Below, in pieces: positions 1 to 6,058 of a DNA stretch of 7,403 nucleotides. The notes under the pieces were generated by a model. It was not told the DNA's origin, did not search any database, and saw only the letters and a program-made list of their open reading frames with translations. The stretch spans positions 1 through 7,403 of the forward strand of contig CATLIJ010000118.1 of the NCBI GenBank assembly GCA_949948825.1. The letters are read 5' to 3'. The stretch's first letter is position 1, and each line of letters opens with the position of its first letter. The stretch is from an uncultured Clostridiaceae bacterium (lineage in GTDB: Bacteria; Bacillota; Clostridia; Lachnospirales; Lachnospiraceae). The position numbers and the translations under genes are program-made.

Positions 1-1
1 G

Positions 2-874
2 GCAGAGTTTGCCGGGTTTAGTCAGAGCATGACCTATTCCTTTGAAAGCCCCAGGGTGTTCGACCGGCTGATGGTGCCGGAGGGAGATAAGCTGCGGCAG
101 GCGGTCACAATCCAGAATCCCCTGGGAGAGGATTTCAGTATTATGCGCACCACTCCTCTCAATGGGCTTTTAACTTCCCTGTCTACCAATTATAATAGAC
201 GAAACAAGGATGTGAAGCTTTATGAGCTGGCAAATGTATATCTGCCAAAGGAGCTGCCATTAAAGGATTTGCCGGATGAACGGATGCAGTTTACTCTTGG
301 AATGTACGGAGCAGGAGATTTCTACACCATGAAGGGCGTGGTAGAGGAGCTGTTTGACAAGCTGGGAATGGAAAAGAAAATCCATTACGTTCCTCAGTGC
401 AGCCATCCTTATCTCCACCCAGGGAGAAGGGCAGACATTGTGTATGAGGGTGTTTGCGTGGGATACCTGGGAGAGCTTCATCCCGAGGTGGCAGACCGCT
501 ATAAGATTGGTGAGCGTGTTTATGTGGCAGTTCTGGATATGCCGGCAGTAATCCCGTTTGCAGATTTTGACCGGAAATATCAGGGACTGGCAAAGTATCC
601 GGCAGTGACCAGAGACTTAAGTATGGTGGTGCCAAAAGAGATTCTGGTGGGACAGATTGAAGATGTCCTGGCACAGCGGGGAGGAAAGCTTTTGGAGAGC
701 TATAAGCTGTTTGATCTTTATGAAGGGTCGCAGATTCTGGCAGGATTTAAGTCAGTGGCTTATTCCATTACCTTCCGGGCCAAGGACCATACCTTGACAG
801 ATGATGAGGTCAGCGCAGTGATGAAGAAGATTTTGAATGGACTCCAGGGACTTGGGATTGAGCTTAGAGCTTAG
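2..874 (+). CDS. pheT: Phenylalanine--tRNA ligase beta subunit, C-terminal part (5' end outside window)
   Basis: This is the last 290 residues of the beta chain of the alpha2-beta2 phenylalanyl-tRNA synthetase, a cytoplasmic enzyme that charges tRNA-Phe. The reading frame is open from the window edge, so the ATG at 29 is an internal methionine (context FSQSMTYSFESP) and not the start. The first part is the catalytic-like core of the beta chain, with the family-typical stretch QNPLGEDFSIMRTTPLNGLL and then YELANVY. The end, from about nt 595, is the ferredoxin-fold anticodon-binding (FDX-ACB) domain, beginning YPAVTRDLSMVVP and continuing through FDLYEG, SITFRAKDHTLTDDEV and the C-terminal helix. 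Full-length family members are around 800 residues, so about two thirds lies upstream, probably preceded by pheS. It ends at TAG 872-874. I see no intrinsic terminator directly after it. Confidence 0.95.
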   Translation, partial: AEFAGFSQSMTYSFESPRVFDRLMVPEGDKLRQAVTIQNPLGEDFSIMRTTPLNGLLTSLSTNYNRRNKDVKLYELANVYLPKELPLKDLPDERMQFTLGMYGAGDFYTMKGVVEELFDKLGMEKKIHYVPQCSHPYLHPGRRADIVYEGVCVGYLGELHPEVADRYKIGERVYVAVLDMPAVIPFADFDRKYQGLAKYPAVTRDLSMVVPKEILVGQIEDVLAQRGGKLLESYKLFDLYEGSQILAGFKSVAYSITFRAKDHTLTDDEVSAVMKKILNGLQGLGIELRA

Positions 875-911
875 TGTTTAAAGGCGATATATTTTTGTGT
901 GCTTTGAATAA

Positions 912-930
912 ATAAACACCACTTTACAAT
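912..930 (+). repeat. Left arm of 19-bp perfect inverted repeat
   Basis: The sequence ataaacaccactttacaat matches the reverse complement of 1230-1248 at all 19 positions. Similarity continues weakly outward, with gcttt at 901-905 matched by aaagc on the far side. The arm contains TACAAT (925-930), which resembles a -10 hexamer reading into the enclosed gene. The nearest -35-like sequence, TTGAAT at 904-909, is only 15 bp away, so promoter activity is doubtful. Confidence 0.9.
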
Positions 931-949
931 CTTTTAAAGGAAAAGTAAA

Positions 950-1219
950 ATGAGCAGAAGCTTTAAAAGAGTTCCATGCTGTAAGGATTATAGTCGTGGA
1001 ATGAAAAAATGTGCCAATAGATATTTGCGCAGAAATCATTTGCATATTCCGTCTGGAGGAGCATATAAAAAATTATTTTGTTCCTATCATATTTGCGATT
1101 ATAGGTTTTTAGAATCATTTTGTTCTTATCGAAAAAAATGGATGAATTATAATCAAAATATAAAGGAGTCGGATCAAGAGTTGTATAGAAAATGGTATAA
1201 AGATTATAAAATGAAATAG
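950..1219 (+). CDS. Small basic Cys-containing protein of unknown function (89 aa)
   Basis: I do not recognise a functionally characterised family. The ATG at 950 follows AAAGGA (936-941) at a normal distance, and the frame ends at TAG 1217-1219. The product is small and strongly basic (about 22 Lys/Arg against 7 Asp/Glu), aromatic-rich and predicted soluble, with no signal peptide or membrane segment. It has six cysteines (10, 11, 21, 44, 49, 58) and His 30, 32 and 47. The central part is SGGAYKKL followed by a CSYHICDYRF patch (44-53). The N-terminal layout of a basic start, KDYSRGMKK and RR recalls hypothetical proteins I have seen scattered in Firmicutes genomes and phages; this is memory, not a search. 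The base composition is far more AT-rich than the neighbours, and the gene sits exactly inside an inverted repeat, so it was probably acquired. Nucleic-acid or metal binding is possible from charge and Cys/His content only. The overlapping minus-strand frame (963-1229) lacks comparable support. Confidence 0.7.
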   Translation: MSRSFKRVPCCKDYSRGMKKCANRYLRRNHLHIPSGGAYKKLFCSYHICDYRFLESFCSYRKKWMNYNQNIKESDQELYRKWYKDYKMK

Positions 1220-1229
1220 GATAAATCAT

Positions 1230-1248
1230 ATTGTAAAGTGGTGTTTAT
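1230..1248 (-). repeat. Right arm of 19-bp perfect inverted repeat
   Basis: This is the exact reverse complement of 912-930. It begins 10 nt after the stop codon of the small gene and ends 122 nt before eno. I see no outward promoter toward eno in it: TTGTAA at 1231-1236 has no -10 element at 16-18 bp. Confidence 0.9.
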
Positions 1249-1284
1249 GAATAGAAAGCAGATGAAACAGCCATCCTTATTTTA

Positions 1285-1336
1285 TGGTAACAGTTCAGAC
1301 GGGCAAGAAGACGCCTTGTCTGAACTGCTCCATTTC
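1285..1336 (+). repeat. Palindromic repeat copy upstream of eno
   Basis: A 10-bp perfect stem is formed by cagttcagac (1291-1300) and gtctgaactg (1318-1327) around a 17-nt loop. Inside the loop GGC (1302-1304) can pair with GCC (1313-1315). No U-run follows, so it is not a standard terminator. The 39 nt at 1298-1336 match 2717-2755 downstream of eno at 33 positions, and 1285-1300 match 2765-2780 at 14 of 16. It lies in the presumed eno leader, 19 nt before the ribosome binding site, so it could also affect eno mRNA. Confidence 0.6.
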
Positions 1337-1370
1337 ATGTCAGGAAAGATGAAATAAGGAGGCTGTTGTT

Positions 1371-2642
1371 ATGTGTGGAGATTTTGAAATTGCAGGAGTT
1401 TGCGCAAGAGAGATTTTGGATTCCAGAGGAAATCCTACTCTGGAAGTGGAGATTCGTCTGGAGGGAGGCGCAGTGGGACGGGCAGCAGTGCCTTCCGGAG
1501 CGTCCACAGGAAAGCATGAGGCAGTGGAGCTGCGGGATGGGGACTCCAGATATCATGGAAAAGGAGTGCTGAAGGCAGTGGAGTCAGTCAATACGGTGCT
1601 GGCAGAGGTACTGATGTTTGAGGATGCATTTTATCAGGCCCGGATTGACCGGCTGCTCCGGGAGGCGGACGGCACGGAGAATAAGTCCAGGCTTGGGGCA
1701 AATGCAGTTCTTGGGGCATCCCTTGCCGTGGCCAGAGCCTGTGCGGCTCAGCAGGGGATTCCCTTATATCGGTATTTGGGAGGAGTGAACGCAGCAGTTC
1801 TTCCGGTTCCCATGATGAATGTATTAAATGGCGGTGTCCATGCAGACAACACCGTAGATTTGCAGGAATTTATGATTATGCCAGTGGGAGCCAGATCTTT
1901 TTCCCAGGGACTTATGATGTGCGCCGAGGTGTATCAGACTCTGAAGGGTCTGCTAAAGGAGGGCGGCTATAGTACAGCGGTGGGAGATGAGGGAGGATTT
2001 GCCCCCAATCTGAAGGATTCCTGTGAGGTGCTTTCTTACCTGGTGGAGGCAGTGAAAAAAAGCGGATATGAACCAGGGCTGGATTTTAAGATTGCCATTG
2101 ATGCAGCTGCCAGCGAGCTGTATGATGAGGCCAGCGGCCGGTATGTGTTTCCGGGAGAAAGTAAAATGACTGGAAGCCGGGTAGAGCGGACAGCTCAGGA
2201 GATGGTGTCGTATTTTCAGAGGCTGACGGACCAGTATCCCATCTGCTCCATTGAGGATGGACTCCAGGAGGAGGACTGGGAAGGGTGGAAGCTTTTGACG
2301 AAGACCCTGGGAGACCGGATTCAGCTGGTGGGGGATGATTTGTTTGTGACCAACACAAAACGGCTGAAAAAGGGCATTGAAGAGGGAGCTGCCAATTCGA
2401 TTCTGGTTAAGGTGAATCAGATTGGAACCCTCACTGAGAGTCTGGAGGCGATTCAGATGGCAAAGGATGCAGGATATACGGCTGTGATTTCCCATCGGTC
2501 CGGAGAGACAGAGGATACATTTATTGCAGATCTGGCAGTGGCAGTGAACAGCGGGCAGATTAAGACCGGGGCGCCCTGCAGGTCAGAGCGGGTGGCAAAG
2601 TATAATCAGCTTTTGCGGATTGAGGAGGAGATGGAAGGGTAG
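1371..2642 (+). CDS. eno: Enolase (phosphopyruvate hydratase)
   Basis: Cytoplasmic glycolytic enzyme converting 2-phosphoglycerate to phosphoenolpyruvate; it needs Mg2+. The 423-residue length is normal for bacterial enolases. The ATG at 1371 has AAGGAGG at 1356-1362, 8 nt upstream. The N-terminal domain shows AREILDSRGNPTLEVE and the mobile-loop sequence PSGASTGKHEAVELRD. The barrel domain carries all the expected active-site positions: H157 and E166 in HADNTVDLQEF, E207 in GDEGGFAP, D244 in IAIDAA, E295 in SIEDGL, D322/D323 in VGDDLFVTN, K347 in LVKVNQIG, H375-R376-S377 in the SHRSGETED signature, and K398 in IKTGAPCRSERVAKYNQLL. It therefore looks fully active. No convincing sigma-A promoter is visible directly upstream; the leader instead contains a strong hairpin at 1291-1327. 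It is followed by secG after 210 nt. Other glycolytic genes are not in the window. Confidence 0.97.
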   Translation: MCGDFEIAGVCAREILDSRGNPTLEVEIRLEGGAVGRAAVPSGASTGKHEAVELRDGDSRYHGKGVLKAVESVNTVLAEVLMFEDAFYQARIDRLLREADGTENKSRLGANAVLGASLAVARACAAQQGIPLYRYLGGVNAAVLPVPMMNVLNGGVHADNTVDLQEFMIMPVGARSFSQGLMMCAEVYQTLKGLLKEGGYSTAVGDEGGFAPNLKDSCEVLSYLVEAVKKSGYEPGLDFKIAIDAAASELYDEASGRYVFPGESKMTGSRVERTAQEMVSYFQRLTDQYPICSIEDGLQEEDWEGWKLLTKTLGDRIQLVGDDLFVTNTKRLKKGIEEGAANSILVKVNQIGTLTESLEAIQMAKDAGYTAVISHRSGETEDTFIADLAVAVNSGQIKTGAPCRSERVAKYNQLLRIEEEMEG

Positions 2643-2696
2643 CAGAATCGATTCCTTCGAATAAGGCAGTCTGCGGCCGGAAAGCGGTTTCCCGGA

Positions 2697-2733
2697 GCAT
2701 CTTCTTGTCCGCCGGAGACGGGCAAGAAGATGC
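2697..2733 (+). other. Strong stem-loop after eno, without U-tract
   Basis: gcatcttcttgtcc (2697-2710) pairs with gggcaagaagatgc (2720-2733) over 14 bp with one G-U pair and a 9-nt loop. It starts 54 nt after the eno stop. No run of T follows on either strand, so it is not a canonical intrinsic terminator. It could stabilise the eno 3' end or belong to the repeat unit that overlaps it (2717-2755). Confidence 0.6.
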
Positions 2734-2780
2734 CTGGTCAGAACTATTACATTTCCGCGAGCAGTGGTAACGGTTCAGAG
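2717..2780 (+). repeat. Second, rearranged copy of the palindromic repeat downstream of eno
   Basis: Positions 2717-2755 match 1298-1336 at 33 of 39 bases, and 2765-2780 match 1285-1300 at 14 of 16. The two blocks occur in the reverse order from the upstream copy. This would fit the right half of one repeat unit followed by the left half of another. Whether further copies exist elsewhere cannot be seen from this window. Confidence 0.55.
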
Positions 2781-2790
2781 CAAAAAATGC

Positions 2791-2819
2791 TTGTCATTTC
2801 CAGTAATGTATGTTAAACT
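2791..2819 (+). promoter_or_regulatory. Sigma-A promoter for secG
   Basis: TTGTCA (2791-2796) is followed, after exactly 17 bp, by TAAACT (2814-2819). A TG at 2811-2812 gives an extended -10. Expected transcription start is about 2826, giving a short leader of about 27 nt to the secG ATG. This would let secG be transcribed separately from eno. Confidence 0.6.
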
Positions 2820-2852
2820 AACAGGTGTTTGACGATTAGGAGGTGTATGATT

Positions 2853-3080
2853 ATGCTCAAGGTGATTGTGTCTGTGATTTTTGTGCTGATTTGTCTGGCA
2901 TTGATTGTGATTATTCTGCTTCAGGAGGGGAAGTCTGCAGGTCTTGGCTCCATCAGCGGTATGGCTGATTCATATTGGGGAAAGAATAAGGGACGGTCCA
3001 TGGAGGGAACCCTGGAAAAGTTTACCAAAGCTGCTGCGGTTCTGTTTATGGTGCTGGCAGTTGTCCTGAATATACTGTAA
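2853..3080 (+). CDS. secG: Preprotein translocase subunit SecG
   Basis: Small membrane subunit of the SecYEG channel, which assists SecA-driven export across the cytoplasmic membrane. The ATG at 2853 is chosen because AGGAGG (2838-2843) lies 9 nt upstream; the ATG at 2847 is too close to it, and a longer TTG-start reading from 2829 would begin upstream of this site. This gives 75 residues, normal for the family. Residues 2-23 form the first membrane helix. Next comes the conserved cytoplasmic stretch LLQEGKSAGLGSISG (22-36) and a polar loop to about 52. A second helix covers about 58-75, preceded by LEKFTK. It has its own promoter and is closed by an intrinsic terminator immediately after the stop. 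SecG next to eno and rnr is a common Firmicute arrangement. Confidence 0.95.
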   Translation: MLKVIVSVIFVLICLALIVIILLQEGKSAGLGSISGMADSYWGKNKGRSMEGTLEKFTKAAAVLFMVLAVVLNIL

Positions 3081-3086
3081 GATTAG

Positions 3087-3114
3087 GCACTCTTGGGAAA
3101 AGAGTGCTTTTTTT
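3087..3114 (+). terminator. Intrinsic terminator of secG
   Basis: GCACTCTT (3087-3094) pairs perfectly with AAGAGTGC (3100-3107) across a 5-nt loop and is followed by seven T (3108-3114). It begins 7 nt after the secG stop codon. It should separate secG from rnr at least partly, which implies that rnr has its own promoter or depends on read-through. Confidence 0.9.
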
Positions 3115-3301
3115 CTGTATGAGCAGCCCCATGCAGAGGAAGTATGCCCCAGAAGCGGCGCATGGGGCGCGCGGTGAGCAGGGGAAGATGGCTCTTTCCT
3201 ATTCGATTGTACACGGACAACCATGGGAAATACAGGTCAGAAAAGGATGACAGGTGTCCGGCGGCGGACAGGGGAAGCATGTGCTGTGAAACACGCACAG
3301 A
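3115..3301 (+). other. Structured intergenic leader between secG terminator and rnr
   Basis: This gap holds no credible gene. It contains two inverted repeats: gccccatgc (3126-3134) with gcatggggc (3160-3168), a 9-bp stem with a 25-nt loop, and tgtccg (3255-3260) with cggaca (3265-3270), a 6-bp stem with a tetraloop gcgg. The only promoter-like pair I find is TTGTAC (3207-3212) and TACAGG (3231-3236), 18 bp apart. It is a weak match but the best candidate for driving rnr. Confidence 0.4.
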
Positions 3302-3313
3302 ATGGAGGAAAAC

Positions 3314-5449
3314 ATGGAAGATTTGATGGAAGAGAGAAAAGAGCATTTGCTGTCTGTGATGAAAGACCCAGCTTATGTGCCTATGAAACAGAAGGAGTTA
3401 GCCATGCTGCTCAATGTGCCGCGGGGATTGCGGGAGGAACTGAATGAGGTTCTGGACGCACTGGTGGCAGAGGGCAGTGTGGTATTGTCAAAGCGGGGGA
3501 AATACAGCATTCCGGAAGCTTCTGTGACAGTGGGAAGTTTTTCTGGAAATGAAAAGGGCTTTGGCTTTGTGTCTGTGGAGGGACGGAACGAGGATGTGTT
3601 CATCCCGGCAGGAAAGACGGGGGGAGCCATGCATGGGGACCGGGTGCAGATTGTTGTGGAACCGGAAAGGCAGGGGAAAAAGGCAGAGGGCGCGGTGGTG
3701 AAGGTGCTGATGCGGGCCAACAAGACTGTGGTGGGATATTATCAGAAAAACAGGAATTATGGATTTGTAGTTCCGGACAACCGAAAGCTGGGGCAGGATA
3801 TTTTTGTTTTCCAGGAAAAGGATATGGGAGCTGTGACTGGACATAAGGTGGTGGTCCGGATTACCAATTACGGCAATGGGGAGAAGAGTCCGGAGGGGGA
3901 GATCGAGGAGATTTTAGGCCATGCAAATGATCCGGGGGTGGATATTTTGTCTCTGGTGCGGGCATATGATCTGCCGGAGGAATTTCCGGAGGACGTGATG
4001 GAACAGGCAGCCCATACCAGAGATGAGGTGCTGGAAGAGGAGCTTTTGGGACGGAAGGATTTGAGAGGCTGGCAGACAGTGACCATTGACGGGGAGGATG
4101 CCAAGGATCTGGATGATGCCATTACCATCAGCAGGGAGGATTTTGGATATCGGCTGGGTGTTCATATAGCAGATGTGACCCATTATGTGAAGGAGGGGAG
4201 TCCTCTGGATCAGGAGGCACTGAAAAGGGGAACCAGCGTGTATCTGGTGGACCGGGTGATTCCCATGCTGCCTCACAAGCTGTCCAATGGCATCTGCTCC
4301 TTAAATGCAGGCACGGACCGGCTGACCATGAGCTGTATTATGGACATTGATTTTCAGGGCAGGGTGCTGGGGCATGAGATTACAGAATCTGTGATTCATG
4401 TGGATCGGAGGATGACCTACACAGCAGTCAATGCCATTGTCACAGACCGGGATGAGACCGTGATGGAGGAATATAAGGATTTTGTGGAAATGTTTGACCA
4501 GATGAAGGAGCTGGCAGACATTCTCCGGGAAAAGAGAAAGGCAAGAGGCTCCATTGATTTTGATTTGCCAGAGACAAAGGTGCTGTTAGATAAGAAGGGA
4601 AAGGTGCTGGAGATTCAGCCCTATGACCGGAATGCTGCCACAAAAATCATAGAAGATTTTATGTTAATGGCAAATGAGACTGTGGCAGAGGATTATTTCT
4701 GGCAGGAGCTGCCGTTTCTTTACCGCACCCATGATAACCCGGACCCGGAGAAAATGAAGCGGCTTGGCATGTTTATCAACAATTTTGGATATGCCATTCA
4801 TTTTCAGAATGGGGAGATTCATCCAGGAGAGCTGCAGAAGCTTCTCACCAGGATTGAGGGGAGTGAAGAGGAGGCGCTGATCAGCCGCCTTACTCTGCGG
4901 TCCATGAAGCAGGCCAAGTATATGCCTGTGTGTACCGGACATTTTGGATTGGCAGCCCGGTATTATACTCATTTTACTTCTCCGATTCGCAGATATCCGG
5001 ATTTGCAGATTCACCGGATTATCAAGGAGAATCTTCATGGGGGCCTGACAGAGGAAAGGCTCTCCCATTACCATAAGCTTCTCACAGGGGTTGCCATGCA
5101 AAGCTCTGCCATGGAGCGGCGTGCAGATGAGGCGGAGCGGGAGACCATAAAACTGAAAAAGTGTGAATATATGGAAAAAAGGGTTGGACAGGTATTTGAC
5201 GGCGTAATCTCCGGAGTGGCGAACCGGGGATTTTATGTGGAGCTTCCAAACACGGTGGAGGGGATGGTTTCTGTCAATGACCTGGGGAACGAATATTTTG
5301 TATTTGATGAAGAACAGATGGAGCTTCGGGGCGAGATCAGTCAAAGAGTGTACCGGCTGGGACAGAAGGTCAGGGTGAGGGCAGCAGGCACAGACCGTAT
5401 GAACCGGACCATTGATTTTGTGCCTGCAGATGAGGAAACGGGGGTTTAG
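3314..5449 (+). CDS. rnr: Ribonuclease R (RNB-family 3'-5' exoribonuclease)
   Basis: Processive 3'-5' exonuclease that degrades structured RNA and, with tmRNA-SmpB, defective mRNA. I prefer the ATG at 3314 (711 aa) because TGGAGGA (3303-3309) is well placed for it; the in-frame ATG at 3302 has no ribosome binding site. Order of domains: N-terminal winged-helix-like region (about 15-68), cold-shock domain 1 (about 70-100, NEKGFGFVSVEGRNEDVFIP), cold-shock domain 2 (about 138-170, NYGFVVPDN), RNB catalytic domain, and C-terminal S1 domain (about 622-705, GQVFDGVISGVANRGFYVELP). The four metal-binding aspartates are present in the DGEDAKDLDD motif as D259, D265, D267 and D268. The later RNB signature SPIRRYPDLQIHR is at 556-568, followed by ERRADEAERE. 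There is no long lysine-rich tail as in E. coli RNase R. It ends 6 nt before smpB, in the same frame. Confidence 0.96.
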   Translation: MEDLMEERKEHLLSVMKDPAYVPMKQKELAMLLNVPRGLREELNEVLDALVAEGSVVLSKRGKYSIPEASVTVGSFSGNEKGFGFVSVEGRNEDVFIPAGKTGGAMHGDRVQIVVEPERQGKKAEGAVVKVLMRANKTVVGYYQKNRNYGFVVPDNRKLGQDIFVFQEKDMGAVTGHKVVVRITNYGNGEKSPEGEIEEILGHANDPGVDILSLVRAYDLPEEFPEDVMEQAAHTRDEVLEEELLGRKDLRGWQTVTIDGEDAKDLDDAITISREDFGYRLGVHIADVTHYVKEGSPLDQEALKRGTSVYLVDRVIPMLPHKLSNGICSLNAGTDRLTMSCIMDIDFQGRVLGHEITESVIHVDRRMTYTAVNAIVTDRDETVMEEYKDFVEMFDQMKELADILREKRKARGSIDFDLPETKVLLDKKGKVLEIQPYDRNAATKIIEDFMLMANETVAEDYFWQELPFLYRTHDNPDPEKMKRLGMFINNFGYAIHFQNGEIHPGELQKLLTRIEGSEEEALISRLTLRSMKQAKYMPVCTGHFGLAARYYTHFTSPIRRYPDLQIHRIIKENLHGGLTEERLSHYHKLLTGVAMQSSAMERRADEAERETIKLKKCEYMEKRVGQVFDGVISGVANRGFYVELPNTVEGMVSVNDLGNEYFVFDEEQMELRGEISQRVYRLGQKVRVRAAGTDRMNRTIDFVPADEETGV

Positions 5450-5455
5450 AGAGCA

Positions 5456-5917
5456 TTGAAGGACAGTATAAAGCTGATTGCAAATAATAAAAAGGCATAC
5501 CATGATTATTTTATTGATGAAAAGTTTGAATGTGGCATCGAGCTTTTTGGGACCGAGGTAAAGTCCATCCGGTCAGGGAAATGCAGCATTAAGGAAGCAT
5601 TTGTAAGAATTGAGAAGGGGGAGGTGTATGTGTTTGGCATGCATGTGAACCCTTATGAGAAGGGAAATATTTTTAATAAAGATCCCCTGCGCCCCAAAAA
5701 GCTTCTGATGCATCGGTCTGAGATCCATAAGCTTGAGGGGAAAATTCGGGAAAAGGGTCTGACCCTGGTGCCATTACAGGTGTATTTTAAGGGGAGCCTG
5801 GTGAAGGTGGAGATCGGGCTGGCACGGGGAAAGAAGCTTTATGACAAGCGTGCGGATATTGCGAAGAAGGACCAGAGAAGGGAAGTGGAGAGGGATTATA
5901 AGGAGAAGCTTAGGTAA
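5456..5917 (+). CDS. smpB: SsrA-binding protein SmpB
   Basis: RNA-binding partner of tmRNA; it carries tmRNA to stalled ribosomes and mimics the anticodon arm in the decoding centre. The 153 residues are normal for the family. Conserved sequence runs throughout: IKLIANNKKAYHDYFI at the start, GTEVKSIRSGKCSIKEAFVRI, MHVNPYEKGNIFNKDPLRPKKLL, and the C-terminal helix region YDKRADIAKKDQRREVERDYK that enters the mRNA channel. The start must be TTG at 5456: the rnr stop at 5447-5449 is in the same frame, and the first in-frame ATG is far downstream at about 5638. The upstream site is poor, only GGGGG at 5440-5444 and AGAGAG close to the start, so translation is probably coupled to rnr. It forms an operon with rnr. 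Confidence 0.95.
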   Translation: MKDSIKLIANNKKAYHDYFIDEKFECGIELFGTEVKSIRSGKCSIKEAFVRIEKGEVYVFGMHVNPYEKGNIFNKDPLRPKKLLMHRSEIHKLEGKIREKGLTLVPLQVYFKGSLVKVEIGLARGKKLYDKRADIAKKDQRREVERDYKEKLR

Positions 5918-5966
5918 CATAATTACAGTTCACGGGGGCATGTAACAGAAAAATGGAAAAGAGTGA

Positions 5967-5995
5967 TTGATTTTATCGGACATTGAGATTATAAT
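5967..5995 (+). promoter_or_regulatory. Sigma-A promoter for ilvE
   Basis: TTGATT (5967-5972) and a perfect TATAAT (5990-5995) are separated by 17 bp. Expected start is about 6002, giving a leader of about 57 nt. That is too short for a T-box or leader-peptide attenuator, and none is visible. No clear terminator lies between smpB and this promoter, so read-through from rnr-smpB is also possible. Confidence 0.7.
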
Positions 5996-6058
5996 ATGTT
6001 GCAAATAAGATATTTCTTTTAAAATACAGATGGGAACACCAGAATGGAGGCTGCTTTT

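Larger units (their letters stand above)
911..1248. mobile_element. Candidate non-autonomous mobile cassette bounded by inverted repeats
   Basis: A perfect 19-bp inverted repeat (ataaacaccactttacaat at 912-930 and its reverse complement at 1230-1248) encloses one small gene. The enclosed DNA is markedly more AT-rich than pheT and eno on either side. GAATA occurs just outside each end (906-910 and 1249-1253) and could be a 5-bp target duplication, although one unpaired base (A911) separates the left copy from the perfect repeat. No transposase or integrase is encoded, so any movement would need a partner in trans. That this is mobile is inference from structure. Alternatives are an old remnant or a protein-binding or RNA-structural repeat pair. 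Confidence 0.45.

Noticed and set aside
29..31. ATG at 29 as a pheT start
   Set aside because: The frame is open to the window edge and upstream residues (AEFAGFSQS) continue the PheT sequence.
904..930. Promoter TTGAAT/TACAAT for the small gene
   Set aside because: The spacing is 15 bp, shorter than functional sigma-A promoters usually tolerate, and TACAAT is part of the inverted repeat.
963..1229. 88-codon minus-strand frame inside the inverted-repeat islet
   Set aside because: The plus-strand frame has a ribosome binding site and a protein-like basic/Cys pattern. This one is a low-complexity AT-driven shadow.
1953..2495. 180-codon open frame on the minus strand
   Set aside because: It is antisense to the enolase barrel, which has every active-site motif. 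No family resemblance is visible in the minus-strand product.
4664..5503. 279-codon open frame on the minus strand
   Set aside because: It lies entirely opposite rnr and the smpB start. The product has no recognisable family pattern, and its length is explained by codon bias of the real genes on the other strand.
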